A stretch of 64,000 nt of DNA from Membranipora membranacea (Eukaryota; Bryozoa; Gymnolaemata; Cheilostomatida; Membraniporidae), in the NCBI GenBank assembly GCA_914767715.1, contig OU612070.1, positions 5,347,501-5,411,500 of the forward strand. Direction: 5' to 3'. A program made the position numbers and the translations under genes. The notes beneath the pieces are model-generated. The model ran no database searches, was not told the origin of the DNA, and saw only the letters and a program-made list of their open reading frames with translations. Of this stretch, positions 47,806 through 60,616 are shown in pieces; position 1 is the stretch's first letter; each line of letters opens with the position of its first letter.

Positions 47806-49550
47806 CAAGATGATTAATTTTTACAGTAGGGTGACTTTTATGCTTGGGCTTTCGGTCCTAGAGGGTTGAATATCCGACTTAATTTTTCATACATCCTATT
47901 TAACAAATATTTATTTGCCTATGGGACAGAAAAAAGGCAAAGGTCAAAGTGGTGAAGATAAGAGCCAAAACAGCAGAAGACAACTACCGATACTATACCG
48001 AGAAATACAAGGCCACCAACCAAACCAAAAAAACCAAAACCCGTGGCCACGTGAACAAGGCTAGGTGTGGATATTGAACGGATCTCTGCTATAAGAAAAG
48101 CTGCTAGTATTTGTTACTTTGGCATATTGGTCCATGCTTTTCTATCTGCAAAACAGATACAGTTGATACCCACTACATTCATCTCTTTCGAAGAATGGTT
48201 ATGTCATGCTAATGCTATTGACTAATTTCTGAATTATTCTGTAATGTGTTGTTAGCTAATAAAACTCTGTAATTTGTCAATGTTTAGTCATCTCACCAAG
48301 TACTTTCATGGGTGTCCCTATAACTGGGAACTCCAAAAGTGATTTGGAGACTCTTGCCAGGATTCTATAATCATGTGAACAATCCATCGCTCTGTATTCT
48401 AGACAAAGATGAGGCAGGTTGGTCTTGAAAGAGGCCTACTGGTGGTTTGTTATCATAGCATAAATATAATTAACCTGGTTTACCAGTTTATACCACCCGA
48501 TAAATTGTGACTAGGTTTTAATTCAATTTTATTCTCGTGAATATAAATTGTATCATTCATAGGATAAAACAAAGCTTGCAACAAAAGGGCGCGCACCTTG
48601 TAGGTGTCAGGGTGTGAAAACCCTGTCTTAATTTAATGGCAGATTACTTCTCAAATAATTTGTTATTGTGTGAAGAATGTATGCCTGACTACCATTGATA
48701 TCTCATATAAACCCGCAGTACCAACAATATCCTGTGTATCAGCCAGATGATATCTTACGAATCGGGCCTTCACTATCCTGTGTAAAAGGCCCACATCATT
48801 CGGTATAAAATGATGTAGAAAGACTTGCACCCAACAGAAATTGTTAGGATAACAATTTTCCAGTAAACACAATTCCTATCAAAAGCATGAATATCATCCT
48901 ATGCCACTATCATTGTCAGGCCAGAAATTCAAATTCTATTTCAAAAAATTTGCCTTTTTTATTAAATCGCTGACAGTAAATTGACAGCATCCTGCCCAAG
49001 AAATTGACCTCATTTTGAACAAGAGGAGATGTAACACTTTTAAAGTCTATCAAGTGCTCATGTTTATGTGAAAATGTTTTCCTGCCTGCATGTAGAATTA
49101 TTTGTCATTCATTTAAAAATTATCTGTCAGCCAATTTTACTATAAATAATTAATGTGGTTTTGTATTCTATCTCAAAATTTTGAGGTGTTGGGCATTTTA
49201 TTATATTCTATTTTATAAATTAGTCCTGGTTTACGGAATTTTCTATTGTGAGCGTCAGCTTATTACTGCGTCCCCGCCTTCTTCAATATACAATGAATTA
49301 ACCTCCAGAGCGATTGACAATATGATAATGGTGAGAAGATTGAAGTAGTATCATACCAAATACCGTCTCTGATCACTACTGGTTCCTGTACATCATGCAA
49401 CTACTATCATCACACTATCACCACCTTCAATGACATTAATACAACACTGATATCATCAAAGTGAAAAGTCAAAACTGTGTCATGTGAACACCATTTGCGC
49501 ATCAATGAGTATATGCAGCAACTAGAGCTTGAGTCAGAAGCATTTGGACT
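47806..49550. other. Intergenic DNA, possible orphan exon near 47.95 kb
   Basis: A lysine-rich open stretch at 47,935-48,070 (AKTAEDNYRYYTEKYKATNQ in one frame) follows GGGACAG and precedes an AATAAAA at 48,259. It could be a terminal exon of an unidentified gene or chance. The rest of the interval shows no exon, repeat or RNA gene that I can support. Confidence 0.3.
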
Positions 49551-49591
49551 GTCAAGAAAACAGTAGCATCAGGACAAGCATCCAGTGATTT

Positions 49592-50982
49592 CGTGTCAAA
49601 AGGCCACTGCCAAAAAGCCACTGGCCATAAAGCCACTGGCCAAAAAGCCACTGGCCATAAGGCCACTGGCCACTGGTCATAAGGCCAGTGGTCAAGAGGC
49701 CACTACCCATAAGGCCACTGGCCAAAAAGCCACTGGTCATAAGGCCACTGGCCAAAAGGCCACTGGTCAAAGGCCACTGGTCAAGAGGCCACTACCCATA
49801 AGGCCACTGCCCATAAAGCCACAGGCCAAAATGCCACTGGTCATAAGGCCACTGGCCACTGGTCATAAGGCCAGTGGTCAAGAGGCCACTACCCATAAGG
49901 CCACTGGCCAAAAAGCCATCGTTCATAAGGCCACTGTCCAAAAGCGGTTGCCCAAAAAGTCACTAGTTCAATTGTGACATGATAGAAATCTGATATAAAC
50001 TTTCCATTGACATGTTTTTGGGCCCGTAAAAGAAGATTCTAGCTCTTGATATGCCATTTATCAATGATTTTTCATTTCTACTCACTGATTCCCATTTTAG
50101 TAAACCTAGAAAAGATCCCACCCACCCTTTGCAAATAATTATTTTAAATGACTCCACCCAGACATCTTCTCACACATTTTTCCTGTAACGTAACCCCAAT
50201 AAATACATCATGATGCATCTTGATGGACAAATTAAAGTCATCACAAGCAAACAGTCAGCACTTTTAGATCGAAGTAAGGCCTTACTGAGAAGAAACAACG
50301 GCGCAGCTTTTTTGATTATTTTTTTCGTAATTATGACAATAATGTATATTCACACAAGATTTTCAATTTTTACCTTTTACCTTTTTAAATTTTTACCCAA
50401 TGCACCCTGTGATCCATTTTGATTATCACATGGTTATGTCGGATCTGATACTTAACAAAACTAAACTCTCTTGTGGACAATACAAGCCTCTACTGAAATC
50501 TATCTCTGCTTCCATCGAATTTTTTTTATTATTGATGACCAACAAACCAAACCGACTCAACTTGATCGCTATTGCTTAAAATTTTGTAGCCTAGTCCTTG
50601 ACTTTTTGCTGTTGTTCCCAGTAGGATATGCAACTCACTCATGCTTGGCATGTGGCATGTCAAAATAAAAAAAGCTACGCCGCTGTCTTTACTCAGTGCG
50701 GTATTGCTTTGATCTAAAATTGCTGACTGTTTGCTTGTGATGCTTTTAATTTGTCCATCAAGATGCATTATGATGTATTTATTGGAGGTTACGTTATAGA
50801 AGAAATGTGTGACAAGATGTCTGGGTTGAGTCATTTGAAATAATTATTTGCAAAGGGTGGGTGGGACCTTTTCTAACTTCACTAAAATGGGAATCCATAT
50901 TTTGGCCAGTGGTTTTATGGCCAGTGGCTTTTTGGCCAGTGGCTTTATGACCAGTGGCTTACTGGTAGTGGGCTTTTGAGTG
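49592..50982. mobile_element. Foldback-like element with tandem-repeat arms
   Basis: The outer parts of both arms consist of a 15-bp unit (GCCACTGGCCAAAAA and variants), about two dozen times at 49,600-49,965 and inverted about five times at 50,900-50,980. Inside these, 50,090-50,320 is the inverted repeat of about 50,665-50,890 (shared CCACCCACCCTTTGCAAATA and ATGATGCATCTTGATGGACA). The centre (50,330-50,660) has no recognisable gene. Long inverted arms with internal tandem repeats are the signature of foldback elements. The left arm has ~130 bp absent from the right. The open frames across the minisatellite and arms are not genes. Confidence 0.7.
49600..49965. repeat. 15-bp minisatellite
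   Basis: Units follow GCCACTGGYCANAAR, with variant GCCACTACCCATAAG. The core GGCCACTGGCC is nearly self-complementary. The array contains higher-order blocks: the segment around 49,665-49,720 recurs at about 49,850-49,905. Confidence 0.92.
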
Positions 50983-51399
50983 CTCACCGCATCCAGTACA
51001 GTATCATTAGGATCATCAAAAAGAAGAGAAGCATTTAGACTGTCAAGTAGTCAAGAAGTACAGACGCATTCGGACCATCATCCAATACCTTAGCATTTTC
51101 AGAGGTACAATAGTATCAGGAACTTCGTTTAGTTGAGTGGTAATTTAGACGTCAACCCGAGTGGTTTACCAAAATCGCCGGTCAGAGTTTATCCTTGTTA
51201 GACAACCTACAGAACATTATCATCTGGACTGTCCCGCAGCTGAGTAACTTTTGATCTATCGTAAACGCCAACAATTAACAGTCGAACAATAATAACTTCT
51301 GTGAGACAAAGACAAGTTCTGGTCAGATTATTTAGAACACAGTGTTATTTTAAATCATATATTATGTATATGCAATTTATCTCATGTATGGTCACCGAT

Positions 51400-52089
51400 G
51401 ACAATGTCTCTGATGCTATATCAAATGCTAATAGTTGGTCTTTAGAAAACAGTATGCTTCTCAACTCAAGTAAGACTGTTGTATTGAATATTGCTTTTTC
51501 TGACCGACCTGGTATGAACCTCGATGTAAACCCCAGTGATGATACTTTTATCTCCCCATGTAAATCTGCTAAACTATTAGGAGTCACTGTAGACTCTCAA
51601 CTGTCTTTTAGTGACCACATAGACTCTGTCGTGAGCAAATGCAATAGCAGACTGTATCTGATGAAGCAGCTTAAGACCATGGGTATGAACACCGCAGGAC
51701 TGATAACATTCTATGCTGCCAATGTCAAACCCGTTCTTTCCTACGCCTGCCCAGTATGGTTTCAGTTTATCTCCGAAGCCGATAAAGAGAAACTAGAGAA
51801 AGTGCAGAGATACGCTACACGCATGATGATGCCACACATAGAGCACTATGACGATAGACTGACCAAGCTAGCCTTACCCTATATATCCGACTTCTTAATG
51901 TCTCTATGCAGCGAACACTTTTTAAAAATTTCAACCAATAATACCCATCCGCTGAACAATAGAATCAGACCTAACACTCAAAGAAAATCCGCCCGTAAAG
52001 CAGTAATCGACAAATACCGACCCAGCAAATGCCGCACTGTAAAACGGCAGAACAGCTTTTTTGAATTTTATATGAGATTTTTCAACTAG
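51400..52089 (+). mobile_element. CR1/L2-like LINE, short 3' remnant
   Basis: The continuous open frame 51,301-52,089 becomes similar to the LINE at 19.4-20.08 kb from about 51,400. Shared blocks are SWSLENSMLLNSSKTVVLNI, AKLLGVTVDSQLSFSDHID, MNTAGLITFY and YACPVWF. Only the region after the YADD active site is present, so it cannot reverse transcribe. The frame stops at 52,087-52,089, and the element may end near 52,190 with an ATCATCATC tail, a type of 3' tail seen in some LINEs. The copies differ enough to come from separate insertions of related families. Confidence 0.85.
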
Positions 52090-52189
52090 TGCAATATTTT
52101 TCCATCAATTTTTATGTAAACATTTCAATTTTGTCAACCTTTTTAGGAGTGATACCGGAAATGTCTAAATAAACAAACATCATCATCAT

Positions 52190-52743
52190 GTCTGGTCATG
52201 TCTGGTCAGGATAATTCAATAAATAATCTGATGTTTAATGAATTAATTGTATGCTTGTCTGGTTGACACAATTTAGAAATTATATCTGTCTGACTCTACA
52301 GTAGTCACGATTGTGTAGTAAAAGACTGTACAGACTGTTATACACTTGTTGACGGCCTTGTTGATGCCTTCTGTATCATCAGAGCTGAGATATTGAATAA
52401 GTCATTCAAAGAGACATTGTGGTAAAATATTGAGCAATCATTTTGACAGTCCTGATACGGCAGGAATTACAGCAGCACGGGTATCAAAGCTGCAATGAAG
52501 GCAAATTAAGAGATAATTTGAATTCTAATTCTATGTGTGTCGAGTTTATCAATTTCAGTGGAGTAGATTAATCTCTGTGCTGTATTAAAGTTTGTCAGGA
52601 GATTAATTGATATTGCTCATGAATCACATCAAATCTTTGTCGGATCAGTGTATTGATATTGTTGAATACAGAGACCCTCTTGTGGCTTGAATAATTATAA
52701 AAGAGGTCGATAAGAATTATAATATAATCTGTAACCATAACAC

Positions 52744-52778
<35 letters not shown>

Positions 52779-53440
52779 CGCGTGCTTGCGTGCTTGCGTG
52801 CTTGTATATATACTCATTAAAATCTATTTAATCAGTGATTTTAGGTAATTAGATTTTGATTAATTTATTAACTACATAAGAGCAGAATGCAAGCTTTTCC
52901 TCGAAAAAGTGATTTTTAAGGGCGATAATTATAAGTTGTCTTCTTCTTTTCAAGTAAAGACAATCTTTAAACTTTCTTATATCATAAATTCTTAATTGTC
53001 AACTGCCATATTCCTTTTGGCTCAGAGATGAAAGCTTTCAGTCAGTTGCAAGGGGCTTGCTAGTGCACTGATACTTCTGAATTTGGGTCACAGCCTGTGA
53101 ACACTGGAATTTATTCCTCTCTCTCAGGAATTATTACTGATGGTTGATTACACTATACTAGTTCAGCTGTCACACTCCTGCATCAATATCTTATATAACG
53201 TTCTTTTACTTCATGACTTATTATGCTATTAATTGCCATGGCGGGTAAGCCTCAAATCAATTTACGTGCTTATTCATCCTGGGACATTGTGCGATCTAAA
53301 ATCCCTAAATAGCATGTTCATTTGACAAGGTCATCGATGCTCTTATCACAACTAATATGCATGATTTATTTGTTGATCAATTGATTTGAAATAAAAATTA
53401 AGTGTAAGAATTAATTCTCCTGGCATAAACTGATCAAAAA
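52190..53440. other. Intergenic DNA
   Basis: No exon or mobile-element domain is recognised apart from the simple repeats at 52,746-52,805. Confidence 0.45.
52746..52805. repeat. (TG)n microsatellite followed by GTGCTTGC repeats
   Basis: About 17 TG units, then about three units of GTGCTTGC. Confidence 0.95.
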
Positions 53441-53444
53441 GCTT

Positions 53445-54390
53445 GTGCATGAAACAATATGCAATGATCCAAACATCTTCAGGTTACAGTAAGACTTTTG
53501 GTCAAATAATTTTTTGCCCAGGAAATTTATATTTAGACTCTTTGTAGTAGCAATGTTTAATCACAGCTATTGAACCAACTTCACTACAGTAACACCATTC
53601 AAATCTCAACAGCCATACTCACATTCACATTTGACCACCAGATTTTTATCTTATCAAATGGTTTCTCTTCAAGCCTTCTATCATATAGTAAAGCGAGGTG
53701 GGAGAATGTGAACAAAGAATAGAAAGAAATAGTTGTCCACTCTCACTTTGATTTGTCATGGTAGTTTTAAATGATCTGTCATGACCATGTTCACCACAAT
53801 CGTAATTGTATTTAGTTTAGTTTAGTCGCACACTGCAAACGGTACAGATATAAAAATATCAAATGAGGACCTCGAATCGTGATTCATTTGAATGTAGCGG
53901 CACATTATGCCATCAACAGTTGAGCTTCACTTCAATGACCAAAAAGTGAAATCATGGTAGTCCCAGTAAATTATTTAGTTTGGCACATAGTTTTTAATGA
54001 CCAGTCATGACCGATGTGACCACATTCCTTAGTTATATATAGGTGATTCATTTACACACTAAGAACAAATAGGTTGAGGCTTCACGGACATCTTAAAACT
54101 CCTCAATTACAAAATTACCCTATTATTCAGCCGTCTAACAAATAACATAATATATGTTCTTCACATTGTGTAGCTGTATCTGGCATATTTATCCATACGA
54201 CCCCCCCCCCCCCCCCTTCCCCAATATACTCTTATCAAACCCTCAAAAAATAATCTCATCACCAAACCAGGACTTTATTCCCTTCAGAATCTAGCTCAAT
54301 GTACCTAAAGCAAATAACATTGTAACACAAACACCTGGCAAAACTGTTGCTGGTTGTTGACTTGACTATATCACCCCTCTATCCTAGGGA
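53445..54390. repeat. Duplicated non-coding block, right copy
   Basis: Partner of 16,905-17,965. It ends about 200 bp before the proposed start codon of paralogue B and may contain its promoter, but no core-promoter motif is convincing. Confidence 0.85.
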
Positions 54391-54588
54391 AAATATACTG
54401 GTATCTGATTAGTTAAATACTGCTGAATATATATGTATTGTTGAAGCTGTGAATCTTTGATGCATTTTGCGCAACAGTCAACCTGATTGTCCAGTCAGTT
54501 GATAATTCATCATAGCTTGAACGGCTAGCATATTGCACCTTAAGGGAAAGTGCCTTACATTAGTATCATTGTGTAAGAAGTTGAAGAT

Positions 54589-57500
54589 ATGGGCTCTACC
54601 GAAAAAGAAAAGTAAGATTTCTAACTGTTAGATTTTTTATAATGTAAGTTGTTTAAGTTGTTCCTCTCTAGTTTTGCTAACCTGTGAAGTTCTCAGCACT
54701 GATTACATGGCTGTGACTTGGGATCATCGACCCTAGATATACAACACATGCTCTCTGCCACGATCCATGGCTGTTTATGGGAATTTTCCTGTACCACATC
54801 AACAAGAGCACATTGGTTATGTGAGGTCACCACAGCTGAGCATCTCTCTTCTATTCTAGCAACCAACTCGCATAATATATATATTGGCGAGGCTGCCAAT
54901 TCTTTTTGCCAGAAACTGCCAGCTTATTACAATCATGATCCTTTTTTACGCTAATTCATTCAGCAACAGAGGTTAGATTTTAGACCACAACACATCATTG
55001 GTGCAGTTGCAAAGCACTAACTCCTTTTGGAATTTTGAGTCCTGTAAAACATCCCCCCCCCCATCGACCCTCATACAATCACCCGTTAGAAGGGTAGCTT
55101 TGTTAAGTAATGACCATGCCTCAGACTACTACTACTACTCACTTTCGTCCATCGCCTCAAATTATTTATTCACAAAAACCATTGTAAGACTATGGGATTA
55201 TAGGTAAGCCATACTGCTATATACTTTATACTTTATATATTTCATGTGTCTGCTGCAATATTTTTTCAATCACGAGACATTCTTTAAATTGTGAGGGTGA
55301 TAAAAGATGACTGGAATTCAGGTGTGGGGAAACAATCATATGGTAATAAAGTGGATGAAGAGATTGACGACAACGAAGAGACAGAGACAGATCTGACCCT
55401 TGGAAAAAAGTTTTGGAACATGACTAAATTTATGTTACCACTTTCTTTCTGTGTCATCACACCTTGTATCTCAGAGGAGGTGAGAGGAACAGACATATGA
55501 CCTAGCAAGACTGGTGTTGTTGTCAGTGCCATAAAACAGACAGGTATATTCGTCATAAGATGGCTTCCAAATTCCCGCCACTACTACGCCTCCATGCTTA
55601 GAATTGAACCTGGTTGTGAAATTGGCTAAATAAGAATTGGTCAACAGTTTCTCCTTGAATTCATTAGAACCTGTTAGCGCAAGGGACAAATGTGACTGCA
55701 ACAGTAGTTTTCCCAATCGAAATGTTTTGAATCAGGTGATCACTATGTAAAACTTGACACCTTCTTCTGATATAGAATAATGTATCTAGGACAATAGTTT
55801 GCTTGCGATATAATTTGGCAAATAATTCAAAATAGGTATTCACACAAGTCAACGAATCGAATATCCTATCCGGCTAGAGAATGTATCTTTCCTGGTCAGC
55901 GCGTTCCCATAGGCATGTACCATCTTATTTCTGTATGAGATGGAGAGAGAGGGGTTCTCACTGTAGTTTTATTGAAACTAATAATTCTTTTTAATCTTTG
56001 TTCATTTTTTTATAATTTAGTTGAGGTGAAACACATCAGAATAATGTTAGTTGGTGACAGAGAGGCTCATAAGAGAATGGTAAAATTCTGTGCTGCTGTT
56101 GGTGCTATATTCATGAGTATTGTGGTTATACTCTGTAAGTCAAAATAATAGAACATATTTAAAGTCAAACAAGACAACATCTAGAATTATATTTTCTCAC
56201 CCTATCCCTTTGTTTCTGGATAGGAGTTGGCCTTCCACACGACGATTACTGTATTTAGAAGCTGCATATCTCAACTCCCCATATGTTTCCGTTTGACAAA
56301 TCAAGACCATAAGGGAATAACACATTGTAATATATCTTAAAAAATAAAATTGTGACTGGTTCAAAGAGACAGATAGTATTTGAGTATATGGTGTTTCTTT
56401 TCCTGGCAAATTTATTGCTCAATTTATCAAAAGCAGTAAAAATAAGTCTAATACAGCGGTTCTCCCAATTTGATTTCAGGTTTAACTCCGGCATCAAAAT
56501 GGTTTATCAGAGACCCACATAAGCAATCACAGAAAGTCTCAGACTTAACGACATCTAACTTGCTCCATCTCATGGGTCTTCCTTTAATTGAAGCTATTGT
56601 AAGTCTCGCTGAGATATAAATACTTTTACTGTATATCAAGGGTTAACTCTGTTTCTAGATCCTTTTGTTGCCTACGATCTTAGATAAAAAACAGAACCCG
56701 AGTTGCCGCTTTTTGGCCTATGACTACACGCACTTTACTGCAAGTGTTCAGTTGTCGATGTTCTTTGGATGGGTTGCCGGTATGTAACATATTCTTGACA
56801 TTATCCACATCGTTACCCTGGGTTGATCAAGCTTTGTAACACTGCCAAGTTCATGTGATCCTGTATCAAGAATGTAGTCAATGCCAATCCCAGCAACCCA
56901 AGCTTTTAAATTATCCACATTCCAAAGCATCTTACAGACAGATGAAAGATATATTCGGTCTATAAATTCAGTGCGTTTCTGAGGCAAAGTAACTTTACCC
57001 TCTTGCTCAATGATGACTATGGTGTTCAGTCTGGAGAATCTATTGTGCTAGAAAGTACAGTTACCTCAACACCTCAGTCTTAAGACCGCCAATCTTTTGT
57101 AATTACTGTAACGTAACTGACTATTAAGTTTAACGTATCTCTTTTCAGGCAAGTTATCATGAGGGAGGTCTCAATCGAATGAAGCTATCACATTACACAG
57201 CAATCGCTAGACTTTCTGACTGTGGGATGCAGGTAGGCTTGTATAAATAGTCAGAATTGTTGTAAAATGTAATATTGCTACCATTATTATTGGTATGAAG
57301 ATCATTATGAAGTCAACCCAGACAACCTTTTATTATGTGGTTTTCCTTACCAAATGCCAATTATAGTTTATCGCAAATCTGTTAATAAACCAAATAAAAG
57401 ACCTTTGATGTGTTTACTTATAGATTGTATCTGTTGTTGTGATAACCCTCACTCCTGCTCTCCATAAGGGGATACACCCTACACTCATCCCAATTATCTC

Positions 57501-58878
57501 ACTGTACATTGGCTTCACATGTCGTCTTGCGATGGATATAGGATTTTGGTTCATGCTGGTAAAGTCCAACCTTCCAGAAGAGCAGGAGCCAGAGAAAGAG
57601 AAGGTAACACCGTGTGAAATTATGGGATGCCTAAACACACATTTTTCTGCAAAAGTCACTTTCTGAAGTTACGGCTGAGAGAACTATTCATTTTCTTAAA
57701 ATAAGTCTTAAGGCTTTTTAAAGACAGGTTTAAACTCAAACCATGCGTTTGAATGTACCTACTGGTCTTCCATTCAAGATTTTGTCTCTCTGTGATTGCT
57801 GAAGATACTGTTGTATCAGGATAGGCATCTGATCTCGATGGCCCCTGTACTACATCAATACAAGATCTCTAGCCCAACTGGAAAACCCCTCTGCCAAATT
57901 TTTAACAGTTTTTCGCATACAACTTTAACCCATAACACCTAGATTACATGACCATCTGGAAAATGTCAGTCGCCTTTGAATTCTCAGAACTAGTGTTTTT
58001 GAGTTTTCTTGTATTTTTTGCAGATATCCTCCTCCATATTGAAAGCAGTTGTGTTCTTGCTGCCTCTTTTGGCGGTGAGGACTGTACAGAAGTCACGAAA
58101 CGTGATAATAAATTTGTCCGGAACTGTTGGGCCAGTGGCAGCTGCTGAGGTAAGCCAAAAAGCTAGAGTCAGTGACAAAGAATTATGCAAACAAAAATAA
58201 TTTGCATTTCAGAAGCAAAATCGCTTAAAAAATGCTAAATGTTCATGTATGGTTATTGACTTTTAGGTCCCATTGATGTGCTTTAGTTGAAAAGTCATCT
58301 CCTCATACAAAGAAAGGGGATAACTCTAATTCCATAAATTTGATTCTTGTGTCAACTTTGATAAATTCATTCTAAGCTTTTCATTCCGCCATAAAAGGTA
58401 GCGCTAGAGACATGGCACTTAAATTTGAAATGATTTTAGTGTGAGAACCATCCCCAATAGATTGCATGATTGATTAGAGCTGTGCGACTTTGTCGAATTC
58501 CTGCACCAGTACAATCACTTAAATGAATCAAGGCTATCAAGATGTATGCCTTTATATACATATATATATACATATATATATATATTTATATATATATAAA
58601 TATATACATATATAAATATGATTGTTATGAAGAGTGTATTGACTAAAACATACATGAAGGTAGCCGCGGCAGTGGCCAAGGCCATGTGTTAAAAGTTGCA
58701 AGGTCAGAAAATCCTCCCAACATGAATCAAGTTTTTGATTTTGATTTCATAGGCTATTGCGGTTTTGAGTATAGTCTATCCTCTTGGCCGTCTTCTCCAA
58801 AGTTACCTTAATGAGATCAGAACAGTTATGCCTGTCTTCCACAATGGCATCAGAGGTCACCATCAATATTCACTGAAG
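54589..58878 (+). pseudogene. Membrane-protein paralogue B (3'-truncated)
   Basis: Exons: 54,589-54,611 (ATG; MGSTEKEK), 54,737-54,815 (DPWLFMGIFLYHI), 54,860-54,971 (RIIYILARLPILF..ITIMILFYA), remnant 55,128-55,203, 55,296-55,479, 56,026-56,134, 56,480-56,598, 57,149-57,232, 57,424-57,603, 58,024-58,149 and 58,753-58,878. Phases match paralogue A. B supplies intact versions of the exons damaged in A (54,860 and 58,024). It has itself lost the acceptor half of the 22,372-equivalent exon and all exons after 58,878; sequence similarity to A ends near 59,290. The predicted protein is a chain of hydrophobic helices separated by short loops, with an acidic cytoplasmic-looking loop (DEEIDDNEETETD). 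I do not recognise the family; it does not look like a rhodopsin-type GPCR. If the truncation is real, this is a pseudogene. Confidence 0.7.
58553..58617. repeat. AT-rich low-complexity tract
   Basis: Interrupted TATATA repeats in the same intron position as 26,430-26,515 of paralogue A. Confidence 0.85.
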
Positions 58879-59289
58879 GTATGTTTATGTTTGCGCATTC
58901 TTTTTTCACAGTTTTTCTCATCCAAATAATGTTTCTTGTTTGCTGCAGGTCCACCTTAATCAAATTGCCTGCATCCAGTTGTACTCTTCCACTTGTGGGG
59001 TGTGACCAGATGAGGGGGAGCAACTCTGAATGCAGGCAAATGGGCCAAACTTGGTCTACGTATGCCAATCAACTTCAAATTTTGATACAGATTTATGTAT
59101 GTATATTTTTCGGCCTTGCACATACCCAATGCTCGCTATAACCCAGCGATAATAGGTCTACAAGGTCTGTGTCCGGCCCCCATTTTAACTTTGAGAACTT
59201 TGAGGACGACATTTTAAATAACTGATCCTGTCCTGTTTTAATGGAGCTAGCCTTCATCAGAGTGTTACGGTGCTGAAAATATGAAGTAT

Positions 59290-59530
59290 GTCTGCCCCAC
59301 TGAATTAGATTCTTCTCTTAGAGTGGAAATAGTATCATAGCGTTATACGGTTAGGAAACTGAACACAGGGACCCATCTGACTGTTATCTGATTGGCTGTC
59401 CCTAGTAGCATGAATAATTAGCCTGAGAAATTGTCTTGTTTACAAAATTGCAAACAGTAATTATACCCCATACAGTGTCGATGATTAGGGCATTTCTAGA
59501 TTGCTACTAGGGACTGGCTATTTTTGCAGT
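59290..59530. other. Junction between truncated paralogue B and inverted block 2
   Basis: Similarity to paralogue A stops near 59,290 (AAGTATGTCTGCC) and similarity to the left block 2 starts near 59,532. The 240 bp between match nothing else seen in the window. Confidence 0.5.
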
Positions 59531-60616
59531 CCATCTCTCCAAGAACTTAAAATAATAAAATAGAAATGCCGCAATCATAAATGCCACAAAACTTCAGGGG
59601 TGTGGATGACATACACTCAGGTTGTCGATTGAGTTCATGATGGATGTCCAATTGGTTGTGTCATTATGAGTGCAATTTAAAATGGCTGTCATTTCCATAC
59701 AACCAATGAGGTAGACAGCCTGAGTATCATTGTCCTATCATGTGGCAGAATTCCCCCACCATTATTCTCAGTGGATACAGCCAGTGAATTAAGCGCAAAA
59801 AACATGTTATAATTGTGTATTGAATATTTATATTTTATATTATATATTATATAAAAACAAGGGGTCCTCCTTGCTGTTTTTAATCCGACCTCACTGGACT
59901 TTCAGCCATGCTGGGCTGCTGAAGCTTTCAAAGCCTTGTGCCATATAATCCAGTTGTTTAAATTTAATGATGTAGTGGGTGTAAGAAGTAATAAATAGGT
60001 ACCGTAACAAAACCAGTAACAGCTCCGAGTAGTATAAGAGATAATATGTAAATGAAACTTTCTTCACCAGGGTTTGAACTCGTGTCTCTCGCATGTTACA
60101 ATTGTGAAGTATTTATATATAATACATAAAAATAATTAGTTAACTCCATGCACCTCCTGACGCTGACCCGCTGAAGCTTGCAGATTTTCTACTGATCTGA
60201 ACTAAATATATACGGGTAAAGTAAGCTGTTGTTTGATTTTTTATTTATTTCAGGCACATCTCAGACAACAATATAATTAACCCACCCTCAACCGGTTTTA
60301 CTACCCATAAGGACTGGGATTCAGCTGCTTCTTCTATTTTCTTCCAAAACACTTTTTGAAAAAGTGATATGAGGCATATGGATATGGGAATTTATATACA
60401 CATGCATTTATCATAAGCACAAAACTGAAGTTTTGTTGCTAATGAATAGTTTAAATCTATGATATTGGATTTTAATTTATTTTATAATTAGAAATTAACA
60501 GAAGTAAATTTGGTAACGAATGCCAAGAAATATTGTTTTAAAATGACATGGCATGCTATCTAAGGTGGTTAATGACATGACAGGAGCCTGGTCCCGGCAG
60601 GTCAATATTACTGCAA

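Noticed and set aside
49600-49965. CRISPR array
   Set aside because: Repeats are contiguous 15-mers without spacers, and the genome is animal.
49552-49977. Repeat-rich frames on both strands (KKPLAIKPLA-like)
   Set aside because: Produced by the 15-bp minisatellite, not by a protein gene.
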